Source: Vagococcus allomyrinae (lineage in GTDB: Bacteria > Bacillota > Bacilli > Lactobacillales > Vagococcaceae). Taken from it: a DNA stretch of 64,000 nucleotides. The notes under the pieces were generated by a model. That model was given only the letters and a program-made list of their open reading frames with translations, did no database searches and had not been told where the DNA came from. Position numbers and translations under genes: made by a program. Below are positions 24,781-34,400 of this stretch, in pieces. The DNA lies in contig NZ_JAEEGA010000015.1 in the NCBI RefSeq assembly GCF_017829975.1, forward strand, positions 1 to 64,000, in the 5' to 3' direction. Position 1 is the stretch's first letter. Each line of letters starts with the position of its first letter.

Positions 24781-24879
24781 ATGCCCCAATTTTTAGATGC
24801 TACTGACCAACTAAATGACTTACTAGAGGCAACTTCTGCTGACAGTCTTATATTTGTCAATTATTTCAGTCAGAGGTGA
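24781..24879 (+). CDS. possible 32-residue ORF, thioredoxin-like start
   Basis: The ATG immediately follows the TAG of the recombinase-like gene, allowing termination-reinitiation. The 32 residues (MPQFLDATDQLNDLLEA, ending FVNYFSQR) resemble the first helix and central strand of a thioredoxin fold that stops before the WCGPC motif. Probably a remnant, possibly a chance frame. Confidence 0.2.
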   Translation: MPQFLDATDQLNDLLEATSADSLIFVNYFSQR

Positions 24880-24941
24880 AATCATTAAATGTACAGCACA
24901 GTCTTAGCTTGCTATAGTAAGAGGTGAAAGGTGGTGTTTGT

Positions 24942-25142
24942 ATGAAAGATTATCTCATTCAGAAGATCTCAGAAGGAAGTACGCTTGTGTTTGTTTTTGA
25001 TAAGTTTCATTCATTTTCGGCCGATAAAGTGATAGACGTAATGGCGACAGAAAATGAATTATTAATGGTCGGTCAGATAGATTTTAAACGCAAAGCACTC
25101 ATCAATTTATCGCAAGTTAATTACATAAAGGTTGTTGATTAA
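24942..25142 (+). CDS. 66-residue protein of unknown function
   Basis: ATG at 24942 with GAAAGGTGG upstream; an in-frame upstream GTG (24924) overlaps that site. A short acidic/basic helix is followed by alternating hydrophobic residues suggesting four or five beta strands, ending LINLSQVNYIKVVD. No transmembrane segment or Cys. A TATAGT-like -10 is at about 24913-24918 and a strong terminator follows, so the gene looks intact. Family not recognised. Confidence 0.5.
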   Translation: MKDYLIQKISEGSTLVFVFDKFHSFSADKVIDVMATENELLMVGQIDFKRKALINLSQVNYIKVVD

Positions 25143-25148
25143 ACAGTC

Positions 25149-25188
25149 CTCCCCTCAGTGACTCTCTTTGAAGATATACTGAGGGGAG
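25149..25188. terminator. terminator between convergent genes
   Basis: Perfect 11-bp stem CTCCCCTCAGT (25149-25159 with 25178-25188) with 18-nt loop, followed by TATTTATT on the plus strand. Confidence 0.7.
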
Positions 25189-25191
25189 TAT

Positions 25192-25647
25192 TTATTCTGG
25201 TAAATGAATAATGATCGTCAACTTATTTTGATGATAGTGAGCAGTGAGGGTGCCGTTCATTTCTGCAATCAATAGTTGGGAAATGGCTAAGCCTAAACCG
25301 GTCGACTTATGGGCAGTATCGACAGTGTAAAATCGGTTGAATAGTTTACCGACTTGCACCTCATTGAGGCTGGCCGCGGTATTAGTAAAGCTGATTTCAC
25401 CTGTTTCATTAAGGGTAACTGTTAAATCGCCATCACTAAAATGAGTGACGTTAGTTAACAGATTAGTAAAAATGCGAGATAAAGCGACAGCATTAAGTGA
25501 ACGATAAATTTTTTTATTGGTGAGGTGAATAGTCGGCACGATCGCTTTTTCCTTTAGCGGGACATAAAAACTTGCGAGACTTTCTTCCAGCAGGTCATTG
25601 ATCACAACAGATTCTGTGCTTGCCTCACTTTTAGATGAAAGTGTCAT
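25192..25647 (-). pseudogene. 3' fragment of a sensor histidine kinase
   Basis: 151 codons covering only the HATPase_c domain: N box NLLTNVTHF, a degenerate G1 (FTNTAAS instead of DxGxG), F box LFNRFYTVD and G2 TGLGLAIS. The frame continues upstream of the first ATG for about seven codons with kinase-like residues (IIDSLNYS, the end of the HisKA helix) and then hits TAA near 25671. No ribosome binding site precedes the ATG, and the sensor, membrane and His-box parts and the partner regulator are missing. Best read as a decayed kinase gene. Confidence 0.65.
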
Positions 25648-25841
25648 GGAATAGTTGAGGGAATCAATTATTTAGACGATTGAGCTCATTCTAACATTGC
25701 TAATTCAACTCACGAAGGAGCTGTTCAAGAGAGGAGCTTGTTGCGTCAATAAGCACTAAATTTGTGATAGAATCTGATTAATTACCATGGTATCATTTAA
25801 GAGTATCTTAGCGAACATTGAAATGACAGAGGAGGAGTAGC

Positions 25842-26225
25842 ATGAAGTTATTATTAAATGAGGAAGAACACTATTCAGTGGTTCAATTTCCTGCTAGCTA
25901 TCAACCGAATATGGTTGAAATGAAAGGTTTTAAGAGTGTTATCTGGACAGCTGAGGAGTGCTCAGTGGTTGCTGTAACTGCTCAGTTAGATCCGACTGAA
26001 GCGATTGCTGTGGAAGACGGATGGGTCTTATTGCAGATAAGCGGGGTTTTAGATTTCGCTTTAACAGGCATTTTAACGCAAATTGCGAATCCTTTAGCGG
26101 AAGCGGGGGTTTCCATCTTTGCTTTGTCAACTTACAATACCGATTATGTCCTATTGAAAGCCGTTGACGTTGAAAGAAGTCTGCCGGTTTTAGCTGCTGC
26201 GGGCCATCAAGTGACGACGGCTTAA
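25842..26225 (+). CDS. ACT-domain (CASTOR/YjbE-like) protein
   Basis: 127 residues with two short ACT-like halves: an N-terminal part to about residue 60 and a second half opening ILTQIANPLAEAGVSIFALSTYNTDYVLL, the characteristic ACT helix-strand pattern of CASTOR-type amino-acid sensors. GGAGGAG lies before the ATG. Such small proteins probably bind amino acids in the cytosol; the target is unknown. 107 bp upstream of rarD, possibly cotranscribed. Confidence 0.7.
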   Translation: MKLLLNEEEHYSVVQFPASYQPNMVEMKGFKSVIWTAEECSVVAVTAQLDPTEAIAVEDGWVLLQISGVLDFALTGILTQIANPLAEAGVSIFALSTYNTDYVLLKAVDVERSLPVLAAAGHQVTTA

Positions 26226-26332
26226 ACTGATGGCAGTGTCACAGATGATTGGCGTGACTTTCTTTCTGATCACTCTAGTGATAAAATGAAACAACGAATG
26301 GGTCAGAATCGATTCGATATTGTGTAAAGGTC

Positions 26333-27271
26333 GTGTTGTTGGTGAATAAGGAAAAAGAAGCAAGGCGAAAATGGGGAATGGCAGCGGGCTTTATGGCTTA
26401 TATTCTCTGGGGGATTTTGCCTTTTTATTGGAAGGCTGTTGGCAAGGTAGCTCCTTTGTCTGTCTTGAGTTACCGGGTGGTCTGGTCGTTTGTCTTTATG
26501 TTAGTCATTTTGCTGATTGGTGGAAAATGGTCGCAGTTTATGGCAGAAGTGAAAGAAGTTGTTAGCAATCATCGCCGTTTGTTGGCGATTGTGGCTGCTT
26601 CCTTGTTAGTGACAACTAATTGGTTTATTTTTATCTTTTCAGTAAGTAGTGGCAAAGTTATTGATGCCAGTTTAGGGTATTATATGAATCCCTTAGTCAA
26701 TGTGGTGTTAGCAACCCTTTTTTTAAAAGAGCGTTTGGGTCGTGGGGAACTCATCGCCTGTTTGTTAGCCGCATTAGGTGTTGTGTTGCTAGCCATTCAA
26801 AGTGGAGTCGTTCCTTGGGCTTCTATTGCTATGGCCGTGACTTTTAGTCTGTATGGGCTAATTAAGAAGGTAGCCGCTGTCAGTTCTATGACAGGGTTGA
26901 CGTTGGAAACGGCAATTATCGCTCCTTTTGCTTTTATTTATTTGGTGTTTTTTTCTTCTGAAGGCTTTATGTCCTTTGATTTAAAACTTAACCTATTGTT
27001 AATAGGGGCAGGTATTGTGACAGCCATTCCGCTGTTTCTATTTGCGGAAGCGACGAAAAATATTTCATATATCCTCGTGGGATTTTTGCAATATATTGCA
27101 CCAACACTGATGTTAATTGCGGCTGTCTTTCAATTTAAAGAAACCTTTGCTGTGCCGCAATTACTAGCATTTGGCTTGATTTGGTTGGGGGTTCTCATCT
27201 TCACAGCTAGTAATATTTTATTGCTTCGGAAAAATAAACAGCGAACTGGTTTGGCCAAAAACGACATTTGA
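26333..27271 (+). CDS. rarD: EamA/RarD-family transporter
   Basis: About 310 residues, ten membrane helices arranged as two EamA repeats. The family opening MAAGFMAYILWGILPFYWK and DASLGYYMNPL, followed by a second repeat with IAPTLMLI, identify RarD. Several starts are possible (GTG 26333, TTG 26336, TTG 26339, GTG 26342); TAAAGG at 26325-26330 fits 26339 or 26342 best. RarD members were first linked to chloramphenicol sensitivity; the natural substrate is unknown. A hairpin terminator follows. Confidence 0.88.
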   Translation: MLLVNKEKEARRKWGMAAGFMAYILWGILPFYWKAVGKVAPLSVLSYRVVWSFVFMLVILLIGGKWSQFMAEVKEVVSNHRRLLAIVAASLLVTTNWFIFIFSVSSGKVIDASLGYYMNPLVNVVLATLFLKERLGRGELIACLLAALGVVLLAIQSGVVPWASIAMAVTFSLYGLIKKVAAVSSMTGLTLETAIIAPFAFIYLVFFSSEGFMSFDLKLNLLLIGAGIVTAIPLFLFAEATKNISYILVGFLQYIAPTLMLIAAVFQFKETFAVPQLLAFGLIWLGVLIFTASNILLLRKNKQRTGLAKNDI

Positions 27272-27296
27272 GTCTCTTTCAAGTGTTGTTTTTTTG
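27257..27296 (+). terminator. terminator of rarD
   Basis: Stem AACGACATTT/AAGTGTTGTT (two mismatched or wobble pairs) and seven T. The left arm overlaps the end of the coding sequence. Confidence 0.65.
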
Positions 27297-27419
27297 CTTA
27301 ATTTTGAAGAAAGATTGAAGAATTTCCTCATAAAGTGGGGATTAAGTTAATAATTAACAATAATTGATGTTTTTGTGATAAAATGAATCAGGTAAGATTT
27401 TAAACTCTCAGGAGGTAAG

Positions 27420-28001
27420 ATGTTGAACAAGAAAGAGATAATTAGTAATATAGTGTGGTTTGGCGGTCTTTTAATCGTCTTATTCATCATCCGGACCTTT
27501 GTATTTATGCCGGTTGTTGTATCCGGGAATTCAATGGACCCAACGCTACAAGATAGAGAACGAGTAATTGCGACCAAAACAAAAAAAATTGAACGATTTG
27601 ATATTGTGACGTTTCCAGCTCCAGATGATCCCAAAAAGAGTTATGTGAAGCGCGTGATTGGTTTGCCTGGAGATACGGTGGAATATAAGAATGATCAATT
27701 GCTTATTAATGGCGAAGAGTATGACGAGCCTTATCTGGATGAATTTAAAGGACAGTTAGAAGACGGTGATTTCTTAACGATCGTAACCGCAGAAGATGGT
27801 CAGCCTCATAGCGAGTTTAGTTTAGCCAATTTGACGGCCTTAGGGTCTAGTACTGTGCCTGAAGGAGAATTATTTGTTTTAGGTGATAATCGCCGAATTT
27901 CAAAAGACAGCCGCTTGATAGGCTTTATTGAAAAATCTGATATTACGGGAAATGTGAAGTTCTGTATTTGGCCTCCTAGTAAGTTTGGTCCCGTTAATTA
28001 G
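27420..28001 (+). CDS. lepB: signal peptidase I
   Basis: 193 residues. One N-terminal membrane anchor (about 10-30), the catalytic Ser38 in SGNSMDPTL, the general base Lys77 in YVKRVIGLPGD, and the box GDNRRISKDSR in the second half. It cleaves signal peptides from secreted proteins on the outer face of the membrane. AGGAGG 5 nt before the ATG. It carries an insertion between the Lys and GDN boxes (FKGQLEDGDFLTIVTAEDG) within the normal range for Gram-positive SipS types. Monocistronic, with terminator. Confidence 0.93.
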   Translation: MLNKKEIISNIVWFGGLLIVLFIIRTFVFMPVVVSGNSMDPTLQDRERVIATKTKKIERFDIVTFPAPDDPKKSYVKRVIGLPGDTVEYKNDQLLINGEEYDEPYLDEFKGQLEDGDFLTIVTAEDGQPHSEFSLANLTALGSSTVPEGELFVLGDNRRISKDSRLIGFIEKSDITGNVKFCIWPPSKFGPVN

Positions 28002-28023
28002 TAACTCACCCATTAGAATGATT

Positions 28024-28069
28024 GAATAGTCTAAAACTGTGTTAAATCAGTTTATGGACTATTTTTTTT
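28024..28069 (+). terminator. terminator of lepB
   Basis: Interrupted stem: AATAGTC with GGACTATT and TAAAACTG with CAGTTTA around a TGTTAAAT loop, followed by eight T. Confidence 0.8.
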
Positions 28070-28174
28070 GCCATCATTTTTTGGTTATTTAGGGGATGAC
28101 TATTAGATGTTGCCGTCTGTCGGAAGACTGAAGTGTTTAAGAGGAAAAATTGTTAACTTTTGTAAAATTTTTCC

Positions 28175-28198
28175 AACCTTTTGGATTTGTGACACGTC
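28175..28198 (+). promoter_or_regulatory. ECF-type promoter of the sigma operon
   Basis: CCAACCTTTT with AAC at 28175-28177, a 17-nt spacer, and CGTCTAA from 28195. This is the AAC...CGTC layout of extracytoplasmic-function sigma promoters in Firmicutes and lies about 41 bp before the sigma gene, implying autoregulation. Confidence 0.6.
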
Positions 28199-28238
28199 TA
28201 ATCAGTGAATAAGATAACTATTAGGGAAGGATGTGAAT

Positions 28239-28769
28239 GTGTTGGTGGATGTCATTGAGGTAAAAGCTGCCATTAAAGGAGATCGTCAGGCGCTTGAAAC
28301 GTTGTTGAAAGATCATTATCAGCAATTATATAAAACAGCTTTTTTATATGTAAAAAATGAAGCAGACGCTTTGGATATCGTTCAAGATTCGGTCATAAAA
28401 ATTATGACTAAGATTGATTCGTTAAGTCAGCCCGCTTTTTTTACCACCTGGGCTGTTAGAATTGTGATCCATACTAGTCTGGACTTACTACGACGTCCAA
28501 GTCGACAAGTTTTAACAGAGCCTTTGGAGCACGTTGAGGCGAGGCAAGGCTTATCTGAGGACAGTCGTTTAGACATTTACGCAGGAATTGCCAAATTACC
28601 TGAAGATTTACAAGAAGTGACAGTTTTACATTATTTCCACGGCCGCAAGGTCAGAGAAATCAGTTTGATAACAGAAGAACCAGTTGGGACAACAAAGTAC
28701 AAGTTGCATCAAGCACGTGGTTTATTGAGAGATTATTTGGAAGGAGGGGAATTCCATGAAGATGAATAA
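28239..28769 (+). CDS. ECF-family RNA polymerase sigma factor
   Basis: 176 residues from the GTG at 28239, 8 nt after GGGAAGG; an earlier GTG at 28233 is too close. Sigma region 2 (about 25-85; LYKTAFLYVKNEADALDIVQDS, split by the usual core-binding residues) and region 4 (about 118-165; LPEDLQEVTVLHYFHGRKVREIS with the HTH) are complete; regions 1 and 3 are absent, as in ECF factors. It overlaps the next gene by 14 bp. An ECF-like promoter lies upstream. The DUF4349 membrane protein that follows is the likely anti-sigma factor. Responds presumably to envelope stress (inferred). Confidence 0.88.
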   Translation: MLVDVIEVKAAIKGDRQALETLLKDHYQQLYKTAFLYVKNEADALDIVQDSVIKIMTKIDSLSQPAFFTTWAVRIVIHTSLDLLRRPSRQVLTEPLEHVEARQGLSEDSRLDIYAGIAKLPEDLQEVTVLHYFHGRKVREISLITEEPVGTTKYKLHQARGLLRDYLEGGEFHEDE

Positions 28770-29877
28770 CCAGTGGGAAAAAGAGTGGCAGGAAATAAAC
28801 GTTCCTCAAAAGGCTGTTTTTCAAGCGATTGAAAAGGGCTTAGGGGCGGATCAGAAAAAAGGTGTCGAAAGTAGCCAGCGGAGAAAAGTAACAAAGATTC
28901 GGTCATTCATTAAAAAGAATCATCGGCTATTAGCTGTTGCGGCGACTGTGCTATTGTTAGCATCTGCCGGTATTGCTAGTATTAATAGTAATCGTCAAAT
29001 GAAATTCAACTCTTCTGAAAGTCAGCACCAATCGGCCCCCCAAGCCGATAAAGCGGTTGAGTCGCCTGCTGCTACCCCAAAAGTGGATGAAGCGACTGGG
29101 CAACAGGAGGTAGAGACAAAAGGGAAAGTGGAATTTAGTACAAATGAAGCTGGTGGAGATGCAGCAACAGAAGCCAGTCCAGAAGCTAAAAAAAGTGCGG
29201 CGTCAACTCAGAAATTGATTAAAACCTATGATATTGCAAAAGAAACCAACGATTTTAGTCAAACGATTGAAAGGATCGAAAAGACCGTTAAGACATACGA
29301 TGGTTATGTCAGTCAATCGGACATAACAAATCAGGAGAGCGATGATTTGTTAAGAAGGGCAAGCTATACGTTTCGTATTCCTCAGGCTAAAGTAGAAGAA
29401 TTTGTCACGGCTTTGGCTAAAATTGGTGAAACTATTTCTTCGTCAGAAAACGCCACAGACTATAGCTTAAGCTATGCAGATAACGACAGTCGGATTACGG
29501 CATTGCAAACAGAAGAAGACGCACTGTTGAAATTATTGGAAAAAAGTGATAATGTTCAAGATATGATATACATTCAAGACCGTTTATCCCAAGTCAGAAG
29601 TTCAAAAGAAAGTCTGATTCAACAAAATAAACTAATTGACAGTCAAGTGGCTGAAACGGAAGTTCGTTTGTCAGTCAATGAGGTTAAGAAAATCACCAAA
29701 GAAGAAAGCACCACAATATTAACCAAGACAAAAGATAATTGGCACGATCAATTGAAATTTTGGCAGCAGTTGGGTCAACAGTTAGCTGTCTTCTTTTTAA
29801 GTGTGGGGCCTTATCTTGTGGCAATTATTGGTGTATTGGGTGTTATCTGGTGCGTTAATAAGAAACGTCGAGTCTGA
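28756..29877 (+). CDS. DUF4349 membrane protein, putative anti-sigma factor
   Basis: 373 residues. A cytosolic N-terminus of about 56 residues opening MKMNNQWEKEWQEINVP is followed by a membrane helix at about 57-74, an Ala/Glu/Ser-rich linker (85-150), the DUF4349 region (about 152-330) with a coiled-coil pair (ALQTEEDALLKLLEKSDNVQ), and a C-terminal helix at about 342-366 with a basic tail. No HxxxCxxC zinc motif is seen in the N-terminus. Translational coupling to the sigma gene and the topology suggest it holds the sigma factor at the membrane. DUF4349 proteins are otherwise uncharacterised to my knowledge. AGGAGGGG precedes the ATG. Confidence 0.75.
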   Translation: MKMNNQWEKEWQEINVPQKAVFQAIEKGLGADQKKGVESSQRRKVTKIRSFIKKNHRLLAVAATVLLLASAGIASINSNRQMKFNSSESQHQSAPQADKAVESPAATPKVDEATGQQEVETKGKVEFSTNEAGGDAATEASPEAKKSAASTQKLIKTYDIAKETNDFSQTIERIEKTVKTYDGYVSQSDITNQESDDLLRRASYTFRIPQAKVEEFVTALAKIGETISSSENATDYSLSYADNDSRITALQTEEDALLKLLEKSDNVQDMIYIQDRLSQVRSSKESLIQQNKLIDSQVAETEVRLSVNEVKKITKEESTTILTKTKDNWHDQLKFWQQLGQQLAVFFLSVGPYLVAIIGVLGVIWCVNKKRRV

Positions 29878-29903
29878 TCATCAGCTTGACTAGGAGGCGT
29901 AAG

Positions 29904-31172
29904 ATGAAATTAAGGTACATAGGGATGATTGCTGTCTTAGGGAGTAGTCTATTACTCAGTGGCTGTATGTCTGAACAACAAGCTGCTAGTGCCCCGAAAG
30001 TAAAAAAAAGTCAGGTCGTTGATTCCGCTATTGAAAAGTATAGCAGTGAGGATCGTTTGTTACACTTTGCTGCTGAAAGTAGCAGTTTGATGCTTCAGTC
30101 AGAGGGGAATCAATTATACGGACCAGTAGCGCCGTATTTGATGCTGTCTCTTTTAGGTGAGGGCGCTGTTGGAACGACTCAGAAGGAAGTGTTCGAAGCC
30201 TTATATCAAACACCGACTTCGCGAAAAACACTTCACTCGTTTAATGAAGAGTTGTTAGGGAAATACTTGGGATCAGGTGATATTAAGATGGCCAATGGAC
30301 TTTGGCTAGACGAGCCAGTTAAGTTAACAACCTCTTTTAAGAACATTGCTGAGGAGTATTATTACGGTGATATTAATAACGTCTCTTTTACAGAGGATCC
30401 TGAGTCAGCAGCAACGGTGATTGCTAAATGGGCAGCAGCTAATTCAGCTGAAGGGATCTATGACAAATCGTTAATTGAATCAGGTTTCGCCATAGTTCTA
30501 TTAAATTCTTCCTCTTTGACCTTGGATTGGCTAAACCCTTTTGATGTTAAGTTAACTAAGGAGGAGATGTTTTATGCTGATGGTAAAGAGCTAAAAACGG
30601 CAATGATGCACCAAAGTTATGCCAGTTATCCATACGCAGCAGGAACAGATTATGTGGCTATCTCCTTGCCGTTGAAAAATGGCAATCGACTGCAGCTCAT
30701 CTTGCCAAATGAGGGCGTTGATGTCAGAAGTTTGATTGATACAAAAGAAAAGATGTTATCCTTGTTTTGGATTGTTGAAAACAAAGCCTCTAAAATGACT
30801 ATTTCAATACCAAAATTTCGCGCACAGAATAGCCTTGATTTACAGCCTAGTTTGGAAAAAATGGGATTTGAACGAGCTTTTTCTAAAGACGCAGCTGATT
30901 TTAGTCGGTTGAGCAGTAACGTTAGTCTATATCTTGGACGGGCGATGCAGAATAATCGCTTGTCAGTTGAAGAAGATCAAGTGAATGGTACAGCTTATAC
31001 TCAAGTGATGATGCCTGTCACCCCAGAAGAACCCAAGGTACCACCAGTCGTTGTGCCAGAGGAACCCATGATGGAATTTAAGCTGGATCGATCGTTTGTC
31101 TATTTAATTTCTGATCAGGATGGGGTTCCTTTACTACAAGGAATTGTTGATGATCCCAGCATCATGAACTAA
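29904..31172 (+). CDS. serpin-family lipoprotein
   Basis: 422 residues from the ATG at 29904 (AGGAGG 6 nt upstream). Lipobox LLLSGC with lipid-modified Cys21. The serpin fold is evident: the N-terminal helices, WLDEPVKLTTSFKNIAEEYY, SIPKFRAQNSLDLQPSLEKMGFE split around residues 301-322 (the central strand/helix signature) and the C-terminal FVYLISDQDGVPLLQGIV (398-415). The hinge that should read like GTEAAAAT is EEDQVNGTAYT (356-366), and the reactive-loop region is lengthened and proline-rich (371-388). That is unlike inhibitory serpins, so it may be a non-inhibitory or unusual protease ligand on the outer membrane face. Third gene of the ECF operon, 26 bp after the DUF4349 gene. Confidence 0.8.
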   Translation: MKLRYIGMIAVLGSSLLLSGCMSEQQAASAPKVKKSQVVDSAIEKYSSEDRLLHFAAESSSLMLQSEGNQLYGPVAPYLMLSLLGEGAVGTTQKEVFEALYQTPTSRKTLHSFNEELLGKYLGSGDIKMANGLWLDEPVKLTTSFKNIAEEYYYGDINNVSFTEDPESAATVIAKWAAANSAEGIYDKSLIESGFAIVLLNSSSLTLDWLNPFDVKLTKEEMFYADGKELKTAMMHQSYASYPYAAGTDYVAISLPLKNGNRLQLILPNEGVDVRSLIDTKEKMLSLFWIVENKASKMTISIPKFRAQNSLDLQPSLEKMGFERAFSKDAADFSRLSSNVSLYLGRAMQNNRLSVEEDQVNGTAYTQVMMPVTPEEPKVPPVVVPEEPMMEFKLDRSFVYLISDQDGVPLLQGIVDDPSIMN

Positions 31173-31177
31173 GAATA

Positions 31178-31214
31178 GCCTTTTTGCCAGCATGCTTGAT
31201 ATGCTGGCTTATTT
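31178..31214 (+). terminator. terminator of the sigma-serpin operon
   Basis: Perfect 8-bp stem GCCAGCAT/ATGCTGGC with a 7-nt loop, followed by TTATTTTGATT. Confidence 0.65.
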
Positions 31215-31428
31215 TGATTGCTAACAACGCGCTTTTGGGGGTGTTTTTTGGATGGTAAAGGACAGTCTTAAACCCCAATTTTTCTTAAAATATGATACAC
31301 TTATGACAAACGTTTCATCACCTTGGTGTTTGCCATTTTAGGGAATCCTTGATTGAGGTAGGTGAGATTTTCTGTGATGATGAATGGCTAAATAGCGGGA
31401 GTTTAGGACAATACGAGGAGTGAAGCTG

Positions 31429-34400
31429 ATGAGCTTAGAATTTATCTATGGACCAGGGAGTTGTCAACATGAAACACCACTGGTCGAACGGGCGACAGAA
31501 TGGTTGACAGCCGATCCAAAACATGAAGTATTTTATTTGGTGCCGAACCACGTAAAATTTGAGACTGAAGTAAGTGTTTTAGAAAATTTACATCAATTAC
31601 CAGCTTACGCTGGTTGGAACAATATGACGACCATGCGCTTACAGGTGTTTAGTTTTTCTCGTTTGGCATGGTATTATTTGCAGCACACGGCTCTCTATCA
31701 GGACGAGCATTTAAGCGAGGCAGGGACGCATATGCTGATTCGCAAAATTTTACTGGCCCAAGCTGAAAATTTATCGGTTTTTCGCGGCGAGGTTAATAAG
31801 GCTGGATTTATTGGACAGCTAGCTGATTTATTTAGTGAGTTACAAGATGGCAGCATTGATTTAGCTGATTTGACTGAACTTTTAACAGAAATGGGCAATT
31901 CGTTAAAAGAGGCTGATTTTAAGGCGAAACTGCAGGATTTTCAGTTATTGTACGAGGAATATTTGGTAGCTCTAGCTAGTCGAGAGGTGGGGAATAAGGA
32001 ATTAATTTCTCATTTGGCTGAATACTTAAAGGAACGGGATTTATCTCAGGTCATGTTTGTCATCAGTGGTTTTTCTCGATTTACAGCTCGTGAGCAGCAG
32101 TTGATTGCAGTGTTAGTGGAACGAGCGGCGGAGGTTAAATTAAATCTGGTGTTAGATCAGGCCTATGTTCAACGTCCTCCTGAACGATTCAATATGTTTT
32201 TTGATGCAGGGAAGCTATATTATGAACTGCATCAATACGCTCGCAGTAAGCAAGTTCATTTGTTGGCGGATACCCGTCTGCCAGATGCGGAAGGGCAGAT
32301 TGGTCTTGTGGATGAGTGTTGGCGTGACTCTCAAGAGGTGAGTCCCTCAAAAAAATTTCCTAAATTAGTGACCGATAAGGTGCAAATTTGGGAGGGGACA
32401 ACGCCTTTTGCTGAAGTAAGTCATGTGGCCAAGGAGATTCGGCGATTAGTAGCTGATGAGGGGGTGCGTTATCAGGATATTCAAGTGTTGACTCGTGAAC
32501 TGCCAGCATACAGTAAGACGATTGGCCCGGTTTTTAATAGTCATGAGATTCCCTACTACGTGAATCAGGAACTGGAAATGAAACACCATCCTTTAGTAGA
32601 ACTTTTAATAAGTCTTTTCGCGATTCAAGAACGACATTTTCGTTACACCGATGTTATGCGCTTTTTACGTACAGAACTTTTTTTACCAATTGAGGATAAG
32701 CAGTTGTCGGTGGCAGCGTGGCAAGAGTTGCGCAATCGCTATCGCGACAAGGTTGATGTAACTGAAAACGTGGTGTTGGCTTATGGCTATGAAGGTTTCT
32801 ACTGGACTCAGGAAAAAGACTGGGTATATATTTATTACGATTTTGAAAATGATGAAACAAAAGAAGATGAAAATTTGTATGCTCAGCGGATTTCCAATGA
32901 AGTACGGGGGGATTTGCGGAAAGCATTGTTGCCTTTTTTTGCTGAAATAAATCAAGCTGAAAATGGGCGCCAAGCGGCCATAGCTCTTTATCAATTTTTA
33001 GTGTCCAGTGGAGTAGAGCAAGAGATTATTTACTGGCGAAATCAGGATATTGAAGCGGGAAAATTAGAAGAAGCCAAGGTTCATGAGCAAACTTGGCAGG
33101 CCTTTATTCACTTACTGGATGAGTATGTCGCGATACTGGGAGAAGATCGATTTGTCCTCAAGGATTTTGTGGATATTTTAGAGACTGGGATGGCTGGTCT
33201 TTCATACAGTAAGGTGCCGACGACGATTGATCAAGTGAGTATTTCTTCAGTGGATCTAATCCATGCTCAAAAAAATCAAGTGACCTTTATTATTGGGGCG
33301 ACGGATAATGTGTTGCCTAAAAAAATTGAGAATAAAACGTTGTTATCTGACGAAGAGCGCAGTTTGATCGATGATCGATTGGACGAAGGGAAATTTTTAA
33401 TTAAAAATACATCAGCGGATTTAGCTAAAGAACCCTATATTGCTTATTTGGCCTTTAATTCTACGGCAGATCGCCTATATTTAACGTATCCAGCGACTAA
33501 AGAAGGTAGTAAAGAGGTGAAAATGTCGCCTTATCTTGGTATCTTGTCTCGCAAGTTAGGATTGCCTGTTCAAACAAAACGCTTATTGCCAGCTGATTTT
33601 AGTTTAAGCACGGACTATATTAGTACTTATCGTAATCTGGTAACAGATTTAAATGCTTTAAAGAGGCAGGTTGAGGAGGCAAGGGCCACCATTTCACCTT
33701 TTTGGCTGGAGTTGGAGAAAAAACTTTTGGAACATCCAGACTATCAGGAACTAGCTCGTAAAACTTTTGAAAGTCAAGTTCATAAAAATATGCCAGAGGC
33801 CCTAACCCCAGCTTTAGTGGACGCGTTATACGGTGAAACGATTCACGGTTCGGTTTCAAAAATTGAAAGTTTTTATCAGTGTCAATACAAGTATTTTATG
33901 AATTATGGGTTAAAATTAAAAGAGCGAGATGTGTTTGAGTTAACGCCGGCAGCCACAGGTGATTTTTATCATGATGCTTTAGATCAGTTGTTTAAAGTAT
34001 TGATTCGTGAGCAATTAAACTTAAGTGAGTTGACGACAGAGGAATTGAAAGAAGTCACAAATCAAGTATTGGCGGGGATTTTAGCAGAACCAAAATTTGC
34101 GATTTTAACGACCAGTAACAGAATGAATTATATTCGCTATCAGTTAGGGCAGACAATTCAGCGAGTCAGTTGGGCTTTGAGAAAACAAAGTCAACGAACG
34201 GGCTTGTCAACTGTTCAAACGGAAGTTTTATTTGGTCAATTCGCTCAGGAAAGGAGTTTGGACAGTTTAACTATTGAATTGGGTCAGAATAAACAAATGA
34301 GTATTCGTGGGAAAATCGACCGCTTAGATCGAATTGATGTGAACGATCAGGCATATTTAGCGGTAGTTGACTATAAATCCAGTCGTCATACCTTTGATTA

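Noticed and set aside
32654-32994. Two long antisense ORFs inside addB
   Set aside because: Shadow frames of addB with no initiation signals.
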